A DNA stretch of 50,014 bases from Polaribacter sp. (GTDB lineage Bacteria; Bacteroidota; Bacteroidia; Flavobacteriales; Flavobacteriaceae): contig DYMN01000017.1 of assembly GCA_020740485.1 (NCBI GenBank), positions 1 through 50,014 of the forward strand, read 5' to 3'. Positions within the stretch are counted from its first letter, which is position 1. The number at the start of each line of letters is the position of its first letter. Shown here piece by piece: positions 35,330 to 44,490 of the stretch. The position numbers were made by a program, and so were the translations under genes. The notes beneath the pieces are model-generated. The model ran no database searches and was not told where the DNA came from. It saw nothing but the letters and a program-made list of their open reading frames with translations.

Positions 35330-37729
35330 TTAATTACGAAGCGGTTTACCGGTTTTCAAGGTGTGGTCAATGCGTTCCAACGTTTTACGTTCGGTCAAAA
35401 GACTTAAGAAAGCTTCACGTTCTAAATCCAATAAATATTGTTCGCTTACAAATTGTGGTTCAGATAAATCACCACCTGCCATGATGTAGCCCAATTTATT
35501 GGCTATCTTTTGGTCGTGTTCTGATGCATAAAATCCGGCTTTTAAACTATCGGTTCCTACGTAAAACATTCCCAATACTTGACGACCCAATACATAACAT
35601 TGTTTAGCTACAGGTTGGGTATATCCATCGGCTACCAATTGTAAAGCGTGTTGTTTGGCTGTTGCTATTTGGCGTTCACGGTTCACTACTACTAAGTCTT
35701 TCCCGGGTTGATAAAAGCCCAGATCAAAGGCTTCATACGCTGATGTACCTACTTTTGCCATGGCTATATTGATAAAGGCATCTCGCAAGCGATTTACTTT
35801 AACATCGTCTTTTGTCCACAATTCGGCTACACGTCTGGTTATTTCTTTGGTTCCGCCTCCGGCAGGAATTAATCCTACGCCAAATTCCACTAATCCGGTG
35901 TAAGTTTCAGCTGCGGCAACCACTTTATCGGCGTGTAAACTCATTTCGCAACCACCGCCGAGTGTCATGCCGTGTGGGGCTACAATTACAGGAATAGAGG
36001 AATAACGTACTCGCATCACGGTATCTTGAAACATTTTGATTGCCATATTGAGTTCGTCATATTCTTGCTCTACAGCCAACATCAAGACCAAAGCTAAATT
36101 AGCTCCCAGAGAAAAATTAGGTCCTTGATTTCCAATCACAACAGCAGCATAATCTTTTTCCGCCATGGCAATACCTTTGTTAATGGCTTCTAAAACGCCA
36201 CCACCCAAAGTGTTCATTTTGGATTGGAATTCAATATTGAGTACGCCATCACCGAGATGTTGAATACTGGCTTCAGCATTTTTCCAAATAGTTTGAGCTT
36301 CGCGAATGTTGTCTAATATGATAAACGCATCTTGACCCGGAATTTTTTTCAATTCTTTGGATGGAATATCATAATAGAATTTCGCTCCTTCTTTTACAGC
36401 ATAAAGTGTAGTTTGTCCTGCCGCTAACATATCGACAACCCAAGCATTCGGGGTGTAACCTTCGGCTTTCATTAAATCAACTCCTTTTTGGACCCCCACA
36501 GCGTCCCAAATTTCAAAAGGACCGTGTTCCCATCCGAAACCAGCTTTCATGGCATCGTCAATGCGATACAATTCATCAGAAATTTCGGGAATGCGGTTAC
36601 TTACATATTGAAACATCGCTGTCAAAGTTTTGCGGTAGAACTCCCCTGCTTTGTCTTGACCTTTGACCAATACTTTGAAACGATCAATAACTTTATCTAT
36701 AGATTTAGTCATTTCTAAAGTGGCAAATTTTACCGGTTTCGGGGCTTCATATTCAAGGGTATTTAAATTCAGTGAATGGATTTCGGATCTACCATTGACT
36801 GTTACTTTTTTATAAAATCCTTGACCGGTTTTACTGCCTAACCATTTGTTTTCCATCATGGTGTTGATGTAAGCAGGTAATTGGAAAGTGGCATTCATCT
36901 CATCGGTTGGGCAATTTTGCTGTACACCATTAGCAACGTGCACCAAAGTATCTAAACCTACCACATCTACTGTGCGGAAAGTGGCTGATTTAGGACGACC
37001 GATGACAGGGCCTGTGAGTTTATCCACTTCTTCGACCGTCAAACCGAGTTGTCCTACTTTGTGAAACAAATCCATAATACCAAATATACCGATGCGATTT
37101 CCGATGAAAGCCGGTGTATCTTTGGCTAAAACGGATGTTTTACCTAAGAATTTCTCTCCGTAATTCATCAAAAAGTCAACCACTTCCGATTTGCAATCCG
37201 GTCCGGGTACTACTTCAAAAAGCTTTAGATAGCGGGGCGGATTGAAAAAGTGAGTCACGGCAAAATGCTGACGAAAATCTTCACTGCGTCCTTCATTCAT
37301 AAAGCGAATAGGAATACCGGAAGTATTGGAAGAAATAAGCGAACCTGGCTTACGGAATTTCTCTACTTGTTCAAACACTTTTTGTTTAATGTCCAAACGC
37401 TCTACCACTACTTCAATCACCCAATCGCAGTCAGCAATAAGATGCAAATCATCTTCGGTATTTCCAGTGGTAATTCGATTTGCGAATGCTTGGTTGTAAA
37501 TTGGAGAAGGATTAGATTTTAAGGTCTTTTGCAAACTTTCGTTTACAATACGGTTGCGAACGACTTTACTTTCTAAAGTAAGTCCTTTGGCTGTTTCGAT
37601 TGCTGTGAGCTCTCGAGGCACTATATCAAATAAGCGAACTGCTACGCCTATGTTGGCAAAGTGACAAGCAATACCTGAACCCATAATTCCGGATCCGATA
37701 ACTGCTATTTTTTTAATCGATCTGTTCAT
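35330..37729 (-). CDS. 3-hydroxyacyl-CoA dehydrogenase / enoyl-CoA hydratase fusion (FadB-like)
   Basis: 799 residues. The N-terminal NAD-binding domain begins IKKIAVIGSGIMGSGIACHF, followed by the HAD C-terminal domain with SSNTSGIPI, FFNPPRYLKLFE and TPAFIGNRIG. The crotonase domain comes after that, with ANLALVLMLA, GMTLGGGCEMSLHAD and GLIPAGGGTKE. The order dehydrogenase then hydratase is the reverse of E. coli FadB and matches FadN-type proteins. It does the middle two steps of beta-oxidation. It is 31 bp after marR. Confidence 0.95.
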   Translation of the reverse strand: MNRSIKKIAVIGSGIMGSGIACHFANIGVAVRLFDIVPRELTAIETAKGLTLESKVVRNRIVNESLQKTLKSNPSPIYNQAFANRITTGNTEDDLHLIADCDWVIEVVVERLDIKQKVFEQVEKFRKPGSLISSNTSGIPIRFMNEGRSEDFRQHFAVTHFFNPPRYLKLFEVVPGPDCKSEVVDFLMNYGEKFLGKTSVLAKDTPAFIGNRIGIFGIMDLFHKVGQLGLTVEEVDKLTGPVIGRPKSATFRTVDVVGLDTLVHVANGVQQNCPTDEMNATFQLPAYINTMMENKWLGSKTGQGFYKKVTVNGRSEIHSLNLNTLEYEAPKPVKFATLEMTKSIDKVIDRFKVLVKGQDKAGEFYRKTLTAMFQYVSNRIPEISDELYRIDDAMKAGFGWEHGPFEIWDAVGVQKGVDLMKAEGYTPNAWVVDMLAAGQTTLYAVKEGAKFYYDIPSKELKKIPGQDAFIILDNIREAQTIWKNAEASIQHLGDGVLNIEFQSKMNTLGGGVLEAINKGIAMAEKDYAAVVIGNQGPNFSLGANLALVLMLAVEQEYDELNMAIKMFQDTVMRVRYSSIPVIVAPHGMTLGGGCEMSLHADKVVAAAETYTGLVEFGVGLIPAGGGTKEITRRVAELWTKDDVKVNRLRDAFINIAMAKVGTSAYEAFDLGFYQPGKDLVVVNRERQIATAKQHALQLVADGYTQPVAKQCYVLGRQVLGMFYVGTDSLKAGFYASEHDQKIANKLGYIMAGGDLSEPQFVSEQYLLDLEREAFLSLLTERKTLERIDHTLKTGKPLRN

Positions 37730-37760
37730 TTATTTATGAAATTTGATATTTATAATTTTT

Positions 37761-38252
37761 TTATATGGTTGATAATTTTCTAAATTTCACGTTTTTCTTT
37801 TTAGTATTATATTCTTCAAAAAAGAAAGCATTTTCTTTGATGAGTTTATTTATAGTATTGATTACTTCAAAGAAGTTTTTCATTTGTTCTGGAGAAGTAT
37901 TTTCTTTAACCACTTCGTTAAATCGGATGACTACTCTGCGGGCAAAGGCGCGTTCTTCTTTTCCCAAATCCGTGAGTTTAATAATGACACTGCGTCCATC
38001 ATTGGGATTAGGTTCACGATAAATGGCTCCCTTATCTTCCATGCTTTTCAATATACGCGACAAACTGGTGGCTTCCATTCCTATTTGAGGTGCAATGGCT
38101 GTGGAAGGCGTACCCTTTTCCATATCTATATTAAGCAACACAAATGCCATTGCCATCGTGCTGTCGTATTTGGCAGCCTGATCGTTATACATCTTGGCAA
38201 TTGCCATCCAAGTAGCGCGAAGATGATGATCTATGGATTGGTCTTTGGTCAT
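37761..38252 (-). CDS. MarR family regulator of the beta-oxidation operon
   Basis: 163 residues from the ATG at 38252 (MTKDQSIDHHLRATWMAIAK). The winged helix is recognisable: KGTPSTAIAPQIGMEATSLSRILKSMEDKGAIYREPNPNDGRSVIIKLTDLG. MarR proteins bind palindromic DNA as dimers and release it on binding a ligand. Being first in an operon with three fatty-acid oxidation genes suggests an acyl-CoA-responsive repressor. The frame continues 13 codons upstream (ending at 38291), but that piece is encoded by the dispersed repeat. A perfect 18-bp palindrome by the promoter (38436-38453) is a likely operator. Confidence 0.92.
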   Translation of the reverse strand: MTKDQSIDHHLRATWMAIAKMYNDQAAKYDSTMAMAFVLLNIDMEKGTPSTAIAPQIGMEATSLSRILKSMEDKGAIYREPNPNDGRSVIIKLTDLGKEERAFARRVVIRFNEVVKENTSPEQMKNFFEVINTINKLIKENAFFFEEYNTKKKNVKFRKLSTI

Positions 38253-38262
38253 TATTAAAGGT

Positions 38263-38362
38263 AAAAGTTGAGCGTTAGCGAAATCCCGCAAGGCGGGAGT
38301 AAAAGGTAAAATTACGAGTTACGAGTTAATAATTACAAGTTACGTTCCGATAGTTATCGGAA
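38263..38362. repeat. Dispersed repeat copy in the marR leader
   Basis: 38263-38300 matches the 38-bp units at 30475-30551 (AAAGTTGAGCGTTAGCG then CCCGC-AA-GGCGGG). 38345-38362 is TTCCGATAGTTATCGGAA, the same hairpin as 30417-30434 in the other orientation. Between them are short direct repeats of ATTACGAGTTACGAGTTA type. Confidence 0.8.
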
Positions 38363-38420
38363 TTCGAGTTGTTAATTTTGAATTAAAATAAATTTCGCGA
38401 AAACGATTTAGTTTCGATTA

Positions 38421-38453
38421 CAAATATATAAAATTTATTATGCGCGCATAATA
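38421..38453 (-). promoter_or_regulatory. Promoter (-7 TATATTTG) and 18-bp palindromic operator candidate for marR-fad
   Basis: On the minus strand TATATTTG (38421-38428) is an exact -7 element. Directly upstream, 38436-38453 is the perfect palindrome TATTATGCGCGCATAATA, covering the place where the -33 contact would fall. The layout fits a MarR dimer site that blocks the promoter. Confidence 0.6.
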
Positions 38454-38812
38454 TTTTTTTATTTTTTATTAATTTCTTAACATTGTTTAAGCCAAAAAAA
38501 TGTTGATGCGAATTGTTTAATTTTATTGTAAAAAATATTTAAAACATTTAATTAAAAAAATGTTACATTTACATCATCTTAAAACATACTACTAAATACA
38601 ATGTCAAATCCAAATTAAATGACATTATGTTTATGTTTCTTCGGAGTAAATATTTTACTTTAAAAAATTCCGTCTCATTTTTTCTCGTTATTCGATCCAA
38701 TATTTATATTTTATAGATGTTGGATCAAAATCTTATTAAACAAATTTCTAAAACTTTCTTTAAACAATAAAATAACCAAAGTTTAATTATAAAAATTAAA
38801 ATAATTTTAAAA
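38454..38812. other. AT-rich intergenic region upstream of the secreted protein gene
   Basis: Two weak inverted repeats are present: AATGTCA / TGACATT around 38599-38627, and GATCCAA (38694-38700) / TTGGATC (38720-38726). No exact -7 element was seen. No gene is supported. Confidence 0.4.
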
Positions 38813-39916
38813 ATGAAACAATTTTTTCTTTTGATAATATTCTATTTTAATTTTTTATCCCTTTTTTCACAAAGTGTTTTAGAGCAAAGTAAAATCATCT
38901 ATGAAAAAGAAAACGATTACAAATATTGGATCAATCACTACATTGAACTGAAAGAAAAGTATAATACGCCACAAGAGAATTGGGATGTATTGACTAACTT
39001 CAAGTTATTTTTAGAAAATCCATTTCAAACGGGGTTGAAACCTATTGATTTATCAAAAGTGAATTTAATAATCAATTCATTATACAATATTGAAAATGAA
39101 AAGATTTATAATGAAAACAATGACACAAAAAGTATTTATGAAGATGAAGAATCACTTTTAGATTTCATAAGCTCAGGCACAAAAACAGTAGGAGCAACAT
39201 CCGATGTGAATTTTTCTTCAAGAATTATTGATGGTACTGCTGCACTCATTGTCGGAAAGATGAAAAGAGAATTAAGTATTTCTTTTTACGAAAAAATGAC
39301 TGCAAAATTGCAAAAAGAATATGACTACAACTTTAATGGGAATGCCATTAAAATCAGTTTTCAAGAGTTACTCCCCAATTCATCCACCTTAATCAATACG
39401 AAACAAACTTTTGAAGTTCCCGCTTTTGGAACAACTTGGGTTACTGCTTTTAAAACCGATTTAAACGAACTTCCTTTTTCTCTTATGTCTATTTTTGAAA
39501 ATGATGAAAATTTTATGTCTGATGATTTCGGAAGATATTCCGCCATGATTTTTGATGGTTTAGACGAAATTTATAATGGCAATAACGTGTTAAGCACCAT
39601 TGAATCTATGAGTTCAAAATATGATGCAATAGAAAATCACAATTTAGATTATCAATTGAATTTATTGTATTTAATTGCTAAAAACAACCAAGCTACAAGT
39701 GATGAAACTACAAAAAGCGCAAAAACATCATCTAACATCATTCTCAATTCAAAAGGCAAAAAATACTTTGTCGGATTGATTTATCAAGATGGATTACAAT
39801 TGGGATTACAACAAAACAATCGATTTGCAATAAATGATCAAAATTACGCGAAATATTATGAATTGATAAAAGATGTGCAATTCACATTAAACAAATTGAA
39901 AGAGAAAGTGTGGTAA
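38813..39916 (+). CDS. Secreted protein of unknown function, probably truncated by a frameshift
   Basis: 367 residues with a signal peptide (MKQFFLLIIFYFNFLSLFSQ). No family recognised; no T9SS tail. The protein is helix-rich and acidic. After the stop at 39914-39916 a different frame stays open to 40005 and encodes SENVVKAGISLAVDLPLFSL then YKNTKNVE, which looks like a natural protein end. Two similar GTGTGGTAAAA / ATGTGGTAAAA segments lie at the junction. I infer that the original gene was longer and lost sequence or frame near 39900. Confidence 0.6.
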   Translation: MKQFFLLIIFYFNFLSLFSQSVLEQSKIIYEKENDYKYWINHYIELKEKYNTPQENWDVLTNFKLFLENPFQTGLKPIDLSKVNLIINSLYNIENEKIYNENNDTKSIYEDEESLLDFISSGTKTVGATSDVNFSSRIIDGTAALIVGKMKRELSISFYEKMTAKLQKEYDYNFNGNAIKISFQELLPNSSTLINTKQTFEVPAFGTTWVTAFKTDLNELPFSLMSIFENDENFMSDDFGRYSAMIFDGLDEIYNGNNVLSTIESMSSKYDAIENHNLDYQLNLLYLIAKNNQATSDETTKSAKTSSNIILNSKGKKYFVGLIYQDGLQLGLQQNNRFAINDQNYAKYYELIKDVQFTLNKLKEKVW

Positions 39917-40005
39917 AAAGTGAAAATGTGGTAAAAGCAGGGATATCATTGGCAGTCGATTTGCCTTTATTTAGTTTATACAAAAACACTAAGAATGTGG
40001 AGTAA
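39862..40005 (+). pseudogene. Out-of-frame 3' remnant of the secreted protein gene
   Basis: A 47-codon open stretch in another frame, overlapping the end of the preceding gene. Its last ~25 codons look protein-like (AGISLAVDLPLFSLYKN). It has no start of its own. Confidence 0.35.
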
Positions 40006-40107
40006 GTATTTTAATCATTTTTTAGGAAAATGATAAAGTTTATATGACGTCAATGTAAATTGACAATTTACACTTATCAATATAAATAAAGTCTTCAATA
40101 ATCATCA

Positions 40108-41922
40108 CTAATGACATTCCTTATCATTCATATTTTTAAGTAGTTCCGCTTGATAATCTTCCAAAACAGGTTTTACGGTGCTTTCCGGTAAATCAGCTAT
40201 TTTTATATACATAAGTCCATCTATAGCATTATTGAATTTAGGGTCCACATTAAAGGCTACCAAACGGGCATTTTGTTGTACATATTTTTTTATCAATACC
40301 GGAATTCTCAACCCTTGAGGTTCCAATTCGGTTATAAGTTTATCAAATTTATTCATATCAGCTTTCGCTTCATCAAATACAAATTCTTTATCTGCATCCT
40401 TAAGTCGCACTTTGTATTCTTTTTTTGGATGGATATATTGCGCTACAAAGGGATCGTAATAATTAGAGCGCATAAACTCAATCATTAGTGATTTTGAAAA
40501 ATTTGAAAATTGGTTACTAATACTCACCCCGCCAATAAGGTACTTATGCTCAGGATAGCGCAATGTTACGTGTATAATTCCTTTCCAAAGCAAAAATAAC
40601 GGCATTGGTCTTTGTTGATATTCTTTGATAATAAATGCACGTCCCATTTCAATAGATTCATTCATCATAGAATATAATTCCGGTTCAAATTTAAATAGAG
40701 AATCTATATAGAATCCTTTGATGCCATATTTTGGAAAAATTTCACGTCCTAATCCCATGCGATAAGCTCCTGCAATGATTTTGGATTCTGTATCCCAAAG
40801 GAATAAGTGATAATAGTAATTATCAAACATATCGAGGTCTGTAGAATTGTTGGTGCCTTCACCTACTTCGCGAAAAGTAATTTCGCGCAAACGACCTATT
40901 TCATGCAAGATGTTCGGAATATCTTTTACTTTAGTAAAATATATTTCGTAGTTTTTCAATGATAAAAAACGTTTATTCTCAGTGCGTAAAAAGTCAATTT
41001 CTTTTTCAATTTTAACTTTATCAACTGGTTTAGCAATTGGTTTTGGTGGTTTTTCAGGGAGCTTGAGTTTGTCTTTTGCTTGATTCAATGGGTTTTTTTG
41101 AACTTGATATGCATTTGCTAGAATATAGGTCTTATTTCTCAAATACTGACTTAATTCATTGATGTCTTGATATTGTTCTAATTCCGAGGGTTGTATTGGT
41201 TTTCCAATCCTTATTTTAATAGGACTTTTAGATTTATTAAACAATTCCGAAGGTAATTTAGCGGTTCTTAATACTCCACTTATTTTTGATAAAAAATAAA
41301 AAAAACGACTGTTTTTAGTGTGAAAATAAATGGGAATAACCGGCACATCGGCTTTTTGAATTATCTTAATGACTCCTTTATTCCAAGGTCTATCTACGTA
41401 GATTCCGTTTTCTTTTTCCGTTGAAACTTCTCCTGCAGGAAAAAAACCCAAACTATTACCGGCGGCTAAATGCGCTAATGATAATTCCGTGCCACCCATA
41501 TTCTGTTTGAGGTCTTTTCTTTCATCGAAGGGATTAACTGCTATAAGATAAGGGATTAACGGTTTTATTTTTTGAAGAAGGAAATTTCCTGTAATTTTAA
41601 TATCAGGTCTAATTTCTGCCAAAATCTTTAGAAGAATAATACCATCAGCTCCTCCCAAAGGATGGTTGGAAATAGTAATAAAAGAACCGGTATTAGGAAT
41701 GCGTTTAAGGTCATCTTCCGAAATTTTGTATTTTAATCCAAAACCTTCAATGAGAACGTTAAAAAACTCGTTTCCTTCATACGATTTTACCTTTTCGTAA
41801 ACCTGATTAATTTTGTCAATTTTTGTCAATTTCAATATAATCCAACCTATAGCATTTCCTAAAATCCCAATTTTTTGAAGTTTTAAGACTTTTGCAATAT
41901 CTTTTGATGAAACTAAACTCAT
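40108..41922 (-). CDS. Bifunctional acyltransferase: PlsC domain fused to a GNAT/OlsB-type N-acyltransferase (OlsF-like)
   Basis: 604 residues. The N-terminal PlsC-type domain has NHPLGGAD (H87, D93) and FPAGE (161-165). A basic, proline-rich linker (about 280-315) joins a C-terminal hemolysin/OlsB-type domain: IGRLREITFREVGEGTNNST, DLDMFDNYYYHLFLWD, AGAYRMGLG, IEMGRAFI and GGVSISNQFSN. OlsF proteins of this layout make aminolipids by acylating an amino acid first on nitrogen and then on a hydroxyl. Ornithine or glycine lipids are the expected product; the amino acid cannot be read from sequence. Single gene, inner-membrane associated. Confidence 0.87.
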   Translation of the reverse strand: MSLVSSKDIAKVLKLQKIGILGNAIGWIILKLTKIDKINQVYEKVKSYEGNEFFNVLIEGFGLKYKISEDDLKRIPNTGSFITISNHPLGGADGIILLKILAEIRPDIKITGNFLLQKIKPLIPYLIAVNPFDERKDLKQNMGGTELSLAHLAAGNSLGFFPAGEVSTEKENGIYVDRPWNKGVIKIIQKADVPVIPIYFHTKNSRFFYFLSKISGVLRTAKLPSELFNKSKSPIKIRIGKPIQPSELEQYQDINELSQYLRNKTYILANAYQVQKNPLNQAKDKLKLPEKPPKPIAKPVDKVKIEKEIDFLRTENKRFLSLKNYEIYFTKVKDIPNILHEIGRLREITFREVGEGTNNSTDLDMFDNYYYHLFLWDTESKIIAGAYRMGLGREIFPKYGIKGFYIDSLFKFEPELYSMMNESIEMGRAFIIKEYQQRPMPLFLLWKGIIHVTLRYPEHKYLIGGVSISNQFSNFSKSLMIEFMRSNYYDPFVAQYIHPKKEYKVRLKDADKEFVFDEAKADMNKFDKLITELEPQGLRIPVLIKKYVQQNARLVAFNVDPKFNNAIDGLMYIKIADLPESTVKPVLEDYQAELLKNMNDKECH

Positions 41923-42026
41923 TTTATATTGTTAATATTCGTCGCAAATGTATCAATTTACCTATAATTTACAAGAGTGTTATATCAAAAAAACGGGAAT
42001 GTCAGATTCCGCAAATGTTAATTTAG

Positions 42027-42034
42027 TATTTTTG
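42027..42034 (+). promoter_or_regulatory. -7 promoter element (TATTTTTG) of the GT39 gene
   Basis: Exact TAnnTTTG match, 20-23 bp before the TTG start pair. Confidence 0.5.
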
Positions 42035-42054
42035 CAGTAACGTTAAAATATATT

Positions 42055-43713
42055 TTGTTGAAAACCGTTTTTAACACTAAATTCAATAATTACATATTAA
42101 TCAGCTTATTAGGATTAATTTTGTATGTTCCTTTTTTAGGCAGCGTACATCTTTTTGATTGGGATGAAATCAATTTTGCCGAATCCGCAAGAGAAATGTT
42201 AGTGACCTCTAATTTTTTAGATGTTCAAATCAATTATGAGATATTTTGGGAGAAACCGCCTTTATTTATCTGGTTACAAGCACTCTCAATGCGTATTTTC
42301 GGGGTCAATGAATTTGCAGCTCGACTACCCAACGCTTTAGTAGGAATTGCCACCCTTTTAGTTTTATTTGGCATCGGGAAAAAGCTATTCAATGAAAAAT
42401 TCGGGTGGATTTGGTTGTCATCTTATGCTTTGTCGGTCTTGTCTTTCCTCTATTTCAAATCTGGAATCATTGACCCATTGTTCAATCTGTTTATCTTTCT
42501 GGGTATTTATCAATTTATCTTGTTTTCTCAAGAAGATGGTTCCAAATGGTATAGAACGGGATTTTCAGCTTTTTTTATCGGACTCGGCATTCTCACCAAA
42601 GGACCTGTTGCTCTGCTTTTGTTTTTGCTCACCGCTTTTATCTATATGATTTTTAGAAAAAAATACAAGAAGTTTTTAGATTTCAAAATCATCATTTGGT
42701 ATATAACAATACTGTCTATTGTAGGTGGATTTTGGTTTATCCTTCAATATATCAATGGCAATGCACACATTTTACAAGATTTTATTATTTATCAAATTAG
42801 ACTTTTTCAAACCAAAGATGCCGGTCACGGAGGGTTTTTATTCTACCATTTTGTGATTGTGCTCATTGGACTTTTTCCTATTTCGATATGGGCTTTGAGT
42901 GGAATGAAAACTGTAGTTGATGAAAGTGTAGCAAGACAAAATTTCCACTTTTGGATGAAAATTTTACTCTGGGTAGTTTTAATTTTATTTACCATCGTTA
43001 AAACCAAAATCGTCCATTATTCTTCAATGGCTTATTTTCCTGTTACCTTTTTTGGGAGTTATTTTCTCTACTATTGGTTAGATGACCGAAAGATATTTAC
43101 AAAATGGATGAAAATTAGTTTAGCCGGTATTGCACTGTTATTCACTTTGGCTATTGTTTCTTTACCAATAATTGGGATAAATGCAAAAAAAATAATTGCG
43201 TCAGGAATTATTAAAGATAGCTTTGCTAATGCTAATTTAGGAGCAGCTGTTTCTTGGACCGGTGCAGAGATAAGCATTGGCATTATTTTTATATTGGCGC
43301 TATTTATTGGTTTATTTAACATTAAGAAAAAAGTGTTACAAATAATAGTAATATTTGGAGCTACTCTATTTTTCACCTATACGACGATGGTTTGGATTGT
43401 CCCTAAAATAGAAGCCTATTCGCAAAGAACAGCTATTGATTTTTATGAAGAAATCGCTTCGGAAAATGCCTACGTCACTACATTTGGATTTAAGAGTTAC
43501 GCTCACCTATTCTATGCAAAAAAGCCGGTACCTACCAACCTCAATCACAACAATATCGATTGGCTTTTAAATGAAAATACAGAGCAAAATGTGTATGTAG
43601 TAACTAAAAACATCAAAGCAAAAGAATTTGAAAACTCACATCCGAATTTTAAAAAATTATACGAAAAAAACGGATTTGTATTTTACAAAAAAAATCAACT
43701 ATCACAACCCTAA
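42055..43713 (+). CDS. Glycosyltransferase family 39 protein (ArnT/PMT-like)
   Basis: 552 residues with about 11-12 membrane helices. The first periplasmic loop has the GT39 signature (FDWDEINFAESAREM, then FWEKPPLFIWLQALSMRIFG and NEFAARLPNAL). Members move a sugar from a polyprenyl-phosphate carrier onto lipid A, protein or glycan on the outer face of the inner membrane. The start is one of two adjacent TTG codons (42055 or 42058); no ATG is available before the first helix. The GT2 gene follows after 13 bp, and the pair probably supplies and uses the same polyprenyl-linked sugar. Confidence 0.88.
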   Translation: MLKTVFNTKFNNYILISLLGLILYVPFLGSVHLFDWDEINFAESAREMLVTSNFLDVQINYEIFWEKPPLFIWLQALSMRIFGVNEFAARLPNALVGIATLLVLFGIGKKLFNEKFGWIWLSSYALSVLSFLYFKSGIIDPLFNLFIFLGIYQFILFSQEDGSKWYRTGFSAFFIGLGILTKGPVALLLFLLTAFIYMIFRKKYKKFLDFKIIIWYITILSIVGGFWFILQYINGNAHILQDFIIYQIRLFQTKDAGHGGFLFYHFVIVLIGLFPISIWALSGMKTVVDESVARQNFHFWMKILLWVVLILFTIVKTKIVHYSSMAYFPVTFFGSYFLYYWLDDRKIFTKWMKISLAGIALLFTLAIVSLPIIGINAKKIIASGIIKDSFANANLGAAVSWTGAEISIGIIFILALFIGLFNIKKKVLQIIVIFGATLFFTYTTMVWIVPKIEAYSQRTAIDFYEEIASENAYVTTFGFKSYAHLFYAKKPVPTNLNHNNIDWLLNENTEQNVYVVTKNIKAKEFENSHPNFKKLYEKNGFVFYKKNQLSQP

Positions 43714-43726
43714 ATAAGTTTTCAAT

Positions 43727-44482
43727 ATGATTAAAAACAAAAAAATAGTAGTTGTTTTGCCTGCCTATAATGCCGGAAAAACATTAGAGATGACCTATAA
43801 TGAAATCCCTTTTGATATTATAGATGATGTGATTTTGGTGGACGATCGCAGCAATGATAATACCTTAGAAAAAGCTACAGAGTTAGGCATACAACACATT
43901 ATTCCGCACGAAGTGAACAAAGGCTATGGCGGAAACCAAAAAACCTGCTACAATCACGCTTTAAAAATTGGGGCTGATATTGTGATTATGCTACATCCTG
44001 ATTACCAATACACTCCTCAACTTATTCATTCTATGGCTTATATGATTGCTAATGATGTATATCCTGTATCATTAGGTTCACGTATCTTAGGAAAAGGAGC
44101 ATTAAAAGGAGGAATGCCTTGGTATAAATACTTAGCCAACAGGCTACTTACTTTTACTCAGAATCTATTGATGAACCAAAAACTCTCAGAATATCACACC
44201 GGTTACAGGGCTTTTTCTAAAGAAGTACTTCAAAAAATAAAGTACAACGACAATTCCGATAATTTTATTTTTGATAATGAAATGCTGGCTCAAATATTCA
44301 ATGCCGGTTTTGAAATTGGTGAAGTGAGCTGTCCTACAAAATATTTTGATGATGCTTCGTCTATCAATTTGAAAAATTCAAGTATTTACGGATTAGGAGT
44401 TTTAAAAATATCTTTATATTATTTTCTACATAGAATTGGCATCTATAATTACGCGTTAATAGTGCCGAATAAAGAACCTTAG
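43727..44482 (+). CDS. GT2 family glycosyltransferase (polyprenyl-phosphate sugar synthase-like)
   Basis: 251 residues, GT-A fold. VVVLPAYNAGKTLEMTYNEI starts the nucleotide-binding part, VILVDDRSNDNT gives the first Asp pair, and HPDYQYTP carries the DxD-type metal site. GYGGNQKTCYNHAL and GYRAFSKEVL are typical of dolichol-phosphate mannosyltransferase relatives. The C-terminus has only a weak hydrophobic segment, so it probably acts at the cytoplasmic face of the membrane. It likely makes the polyprenyl-phosphate sugar used by the GT39 protein 13 bp upstream. Confidence 0.9.
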   Translation: MIKNKKIVVVLPAYNAGKTLEMTYNEIPFDIIDDVILVDDRSNDNTLEKATELGIQHIIPHEVNKGYGGNQKTCYNHALKIGADIVIMLHPDYQYTPQLIHSMAYMIANDVYPVSLGSRILGKGALKGGMPWYKYLANRLLTFTQNLLMNQKLSEYHTGYRAFSKEVLQKIKYNDNSDNFIFDNEMLAQIFNAGFEIGEVSCPTKYFDDASSINLKNSSIYGLGVLKISLYYFLHRIGIYNYALIVPNKEP

Positions 44483-44490
44483 TTCTCTTG

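Noticed and set aside
38253..38291. 13-codon N-terminal extension of the MarR protein
   Set aside because: It encodes RDFANAQLLP, the same repeat-derived peptide as at 30.5 kb; the ATG at 38252 fits the MarR family.
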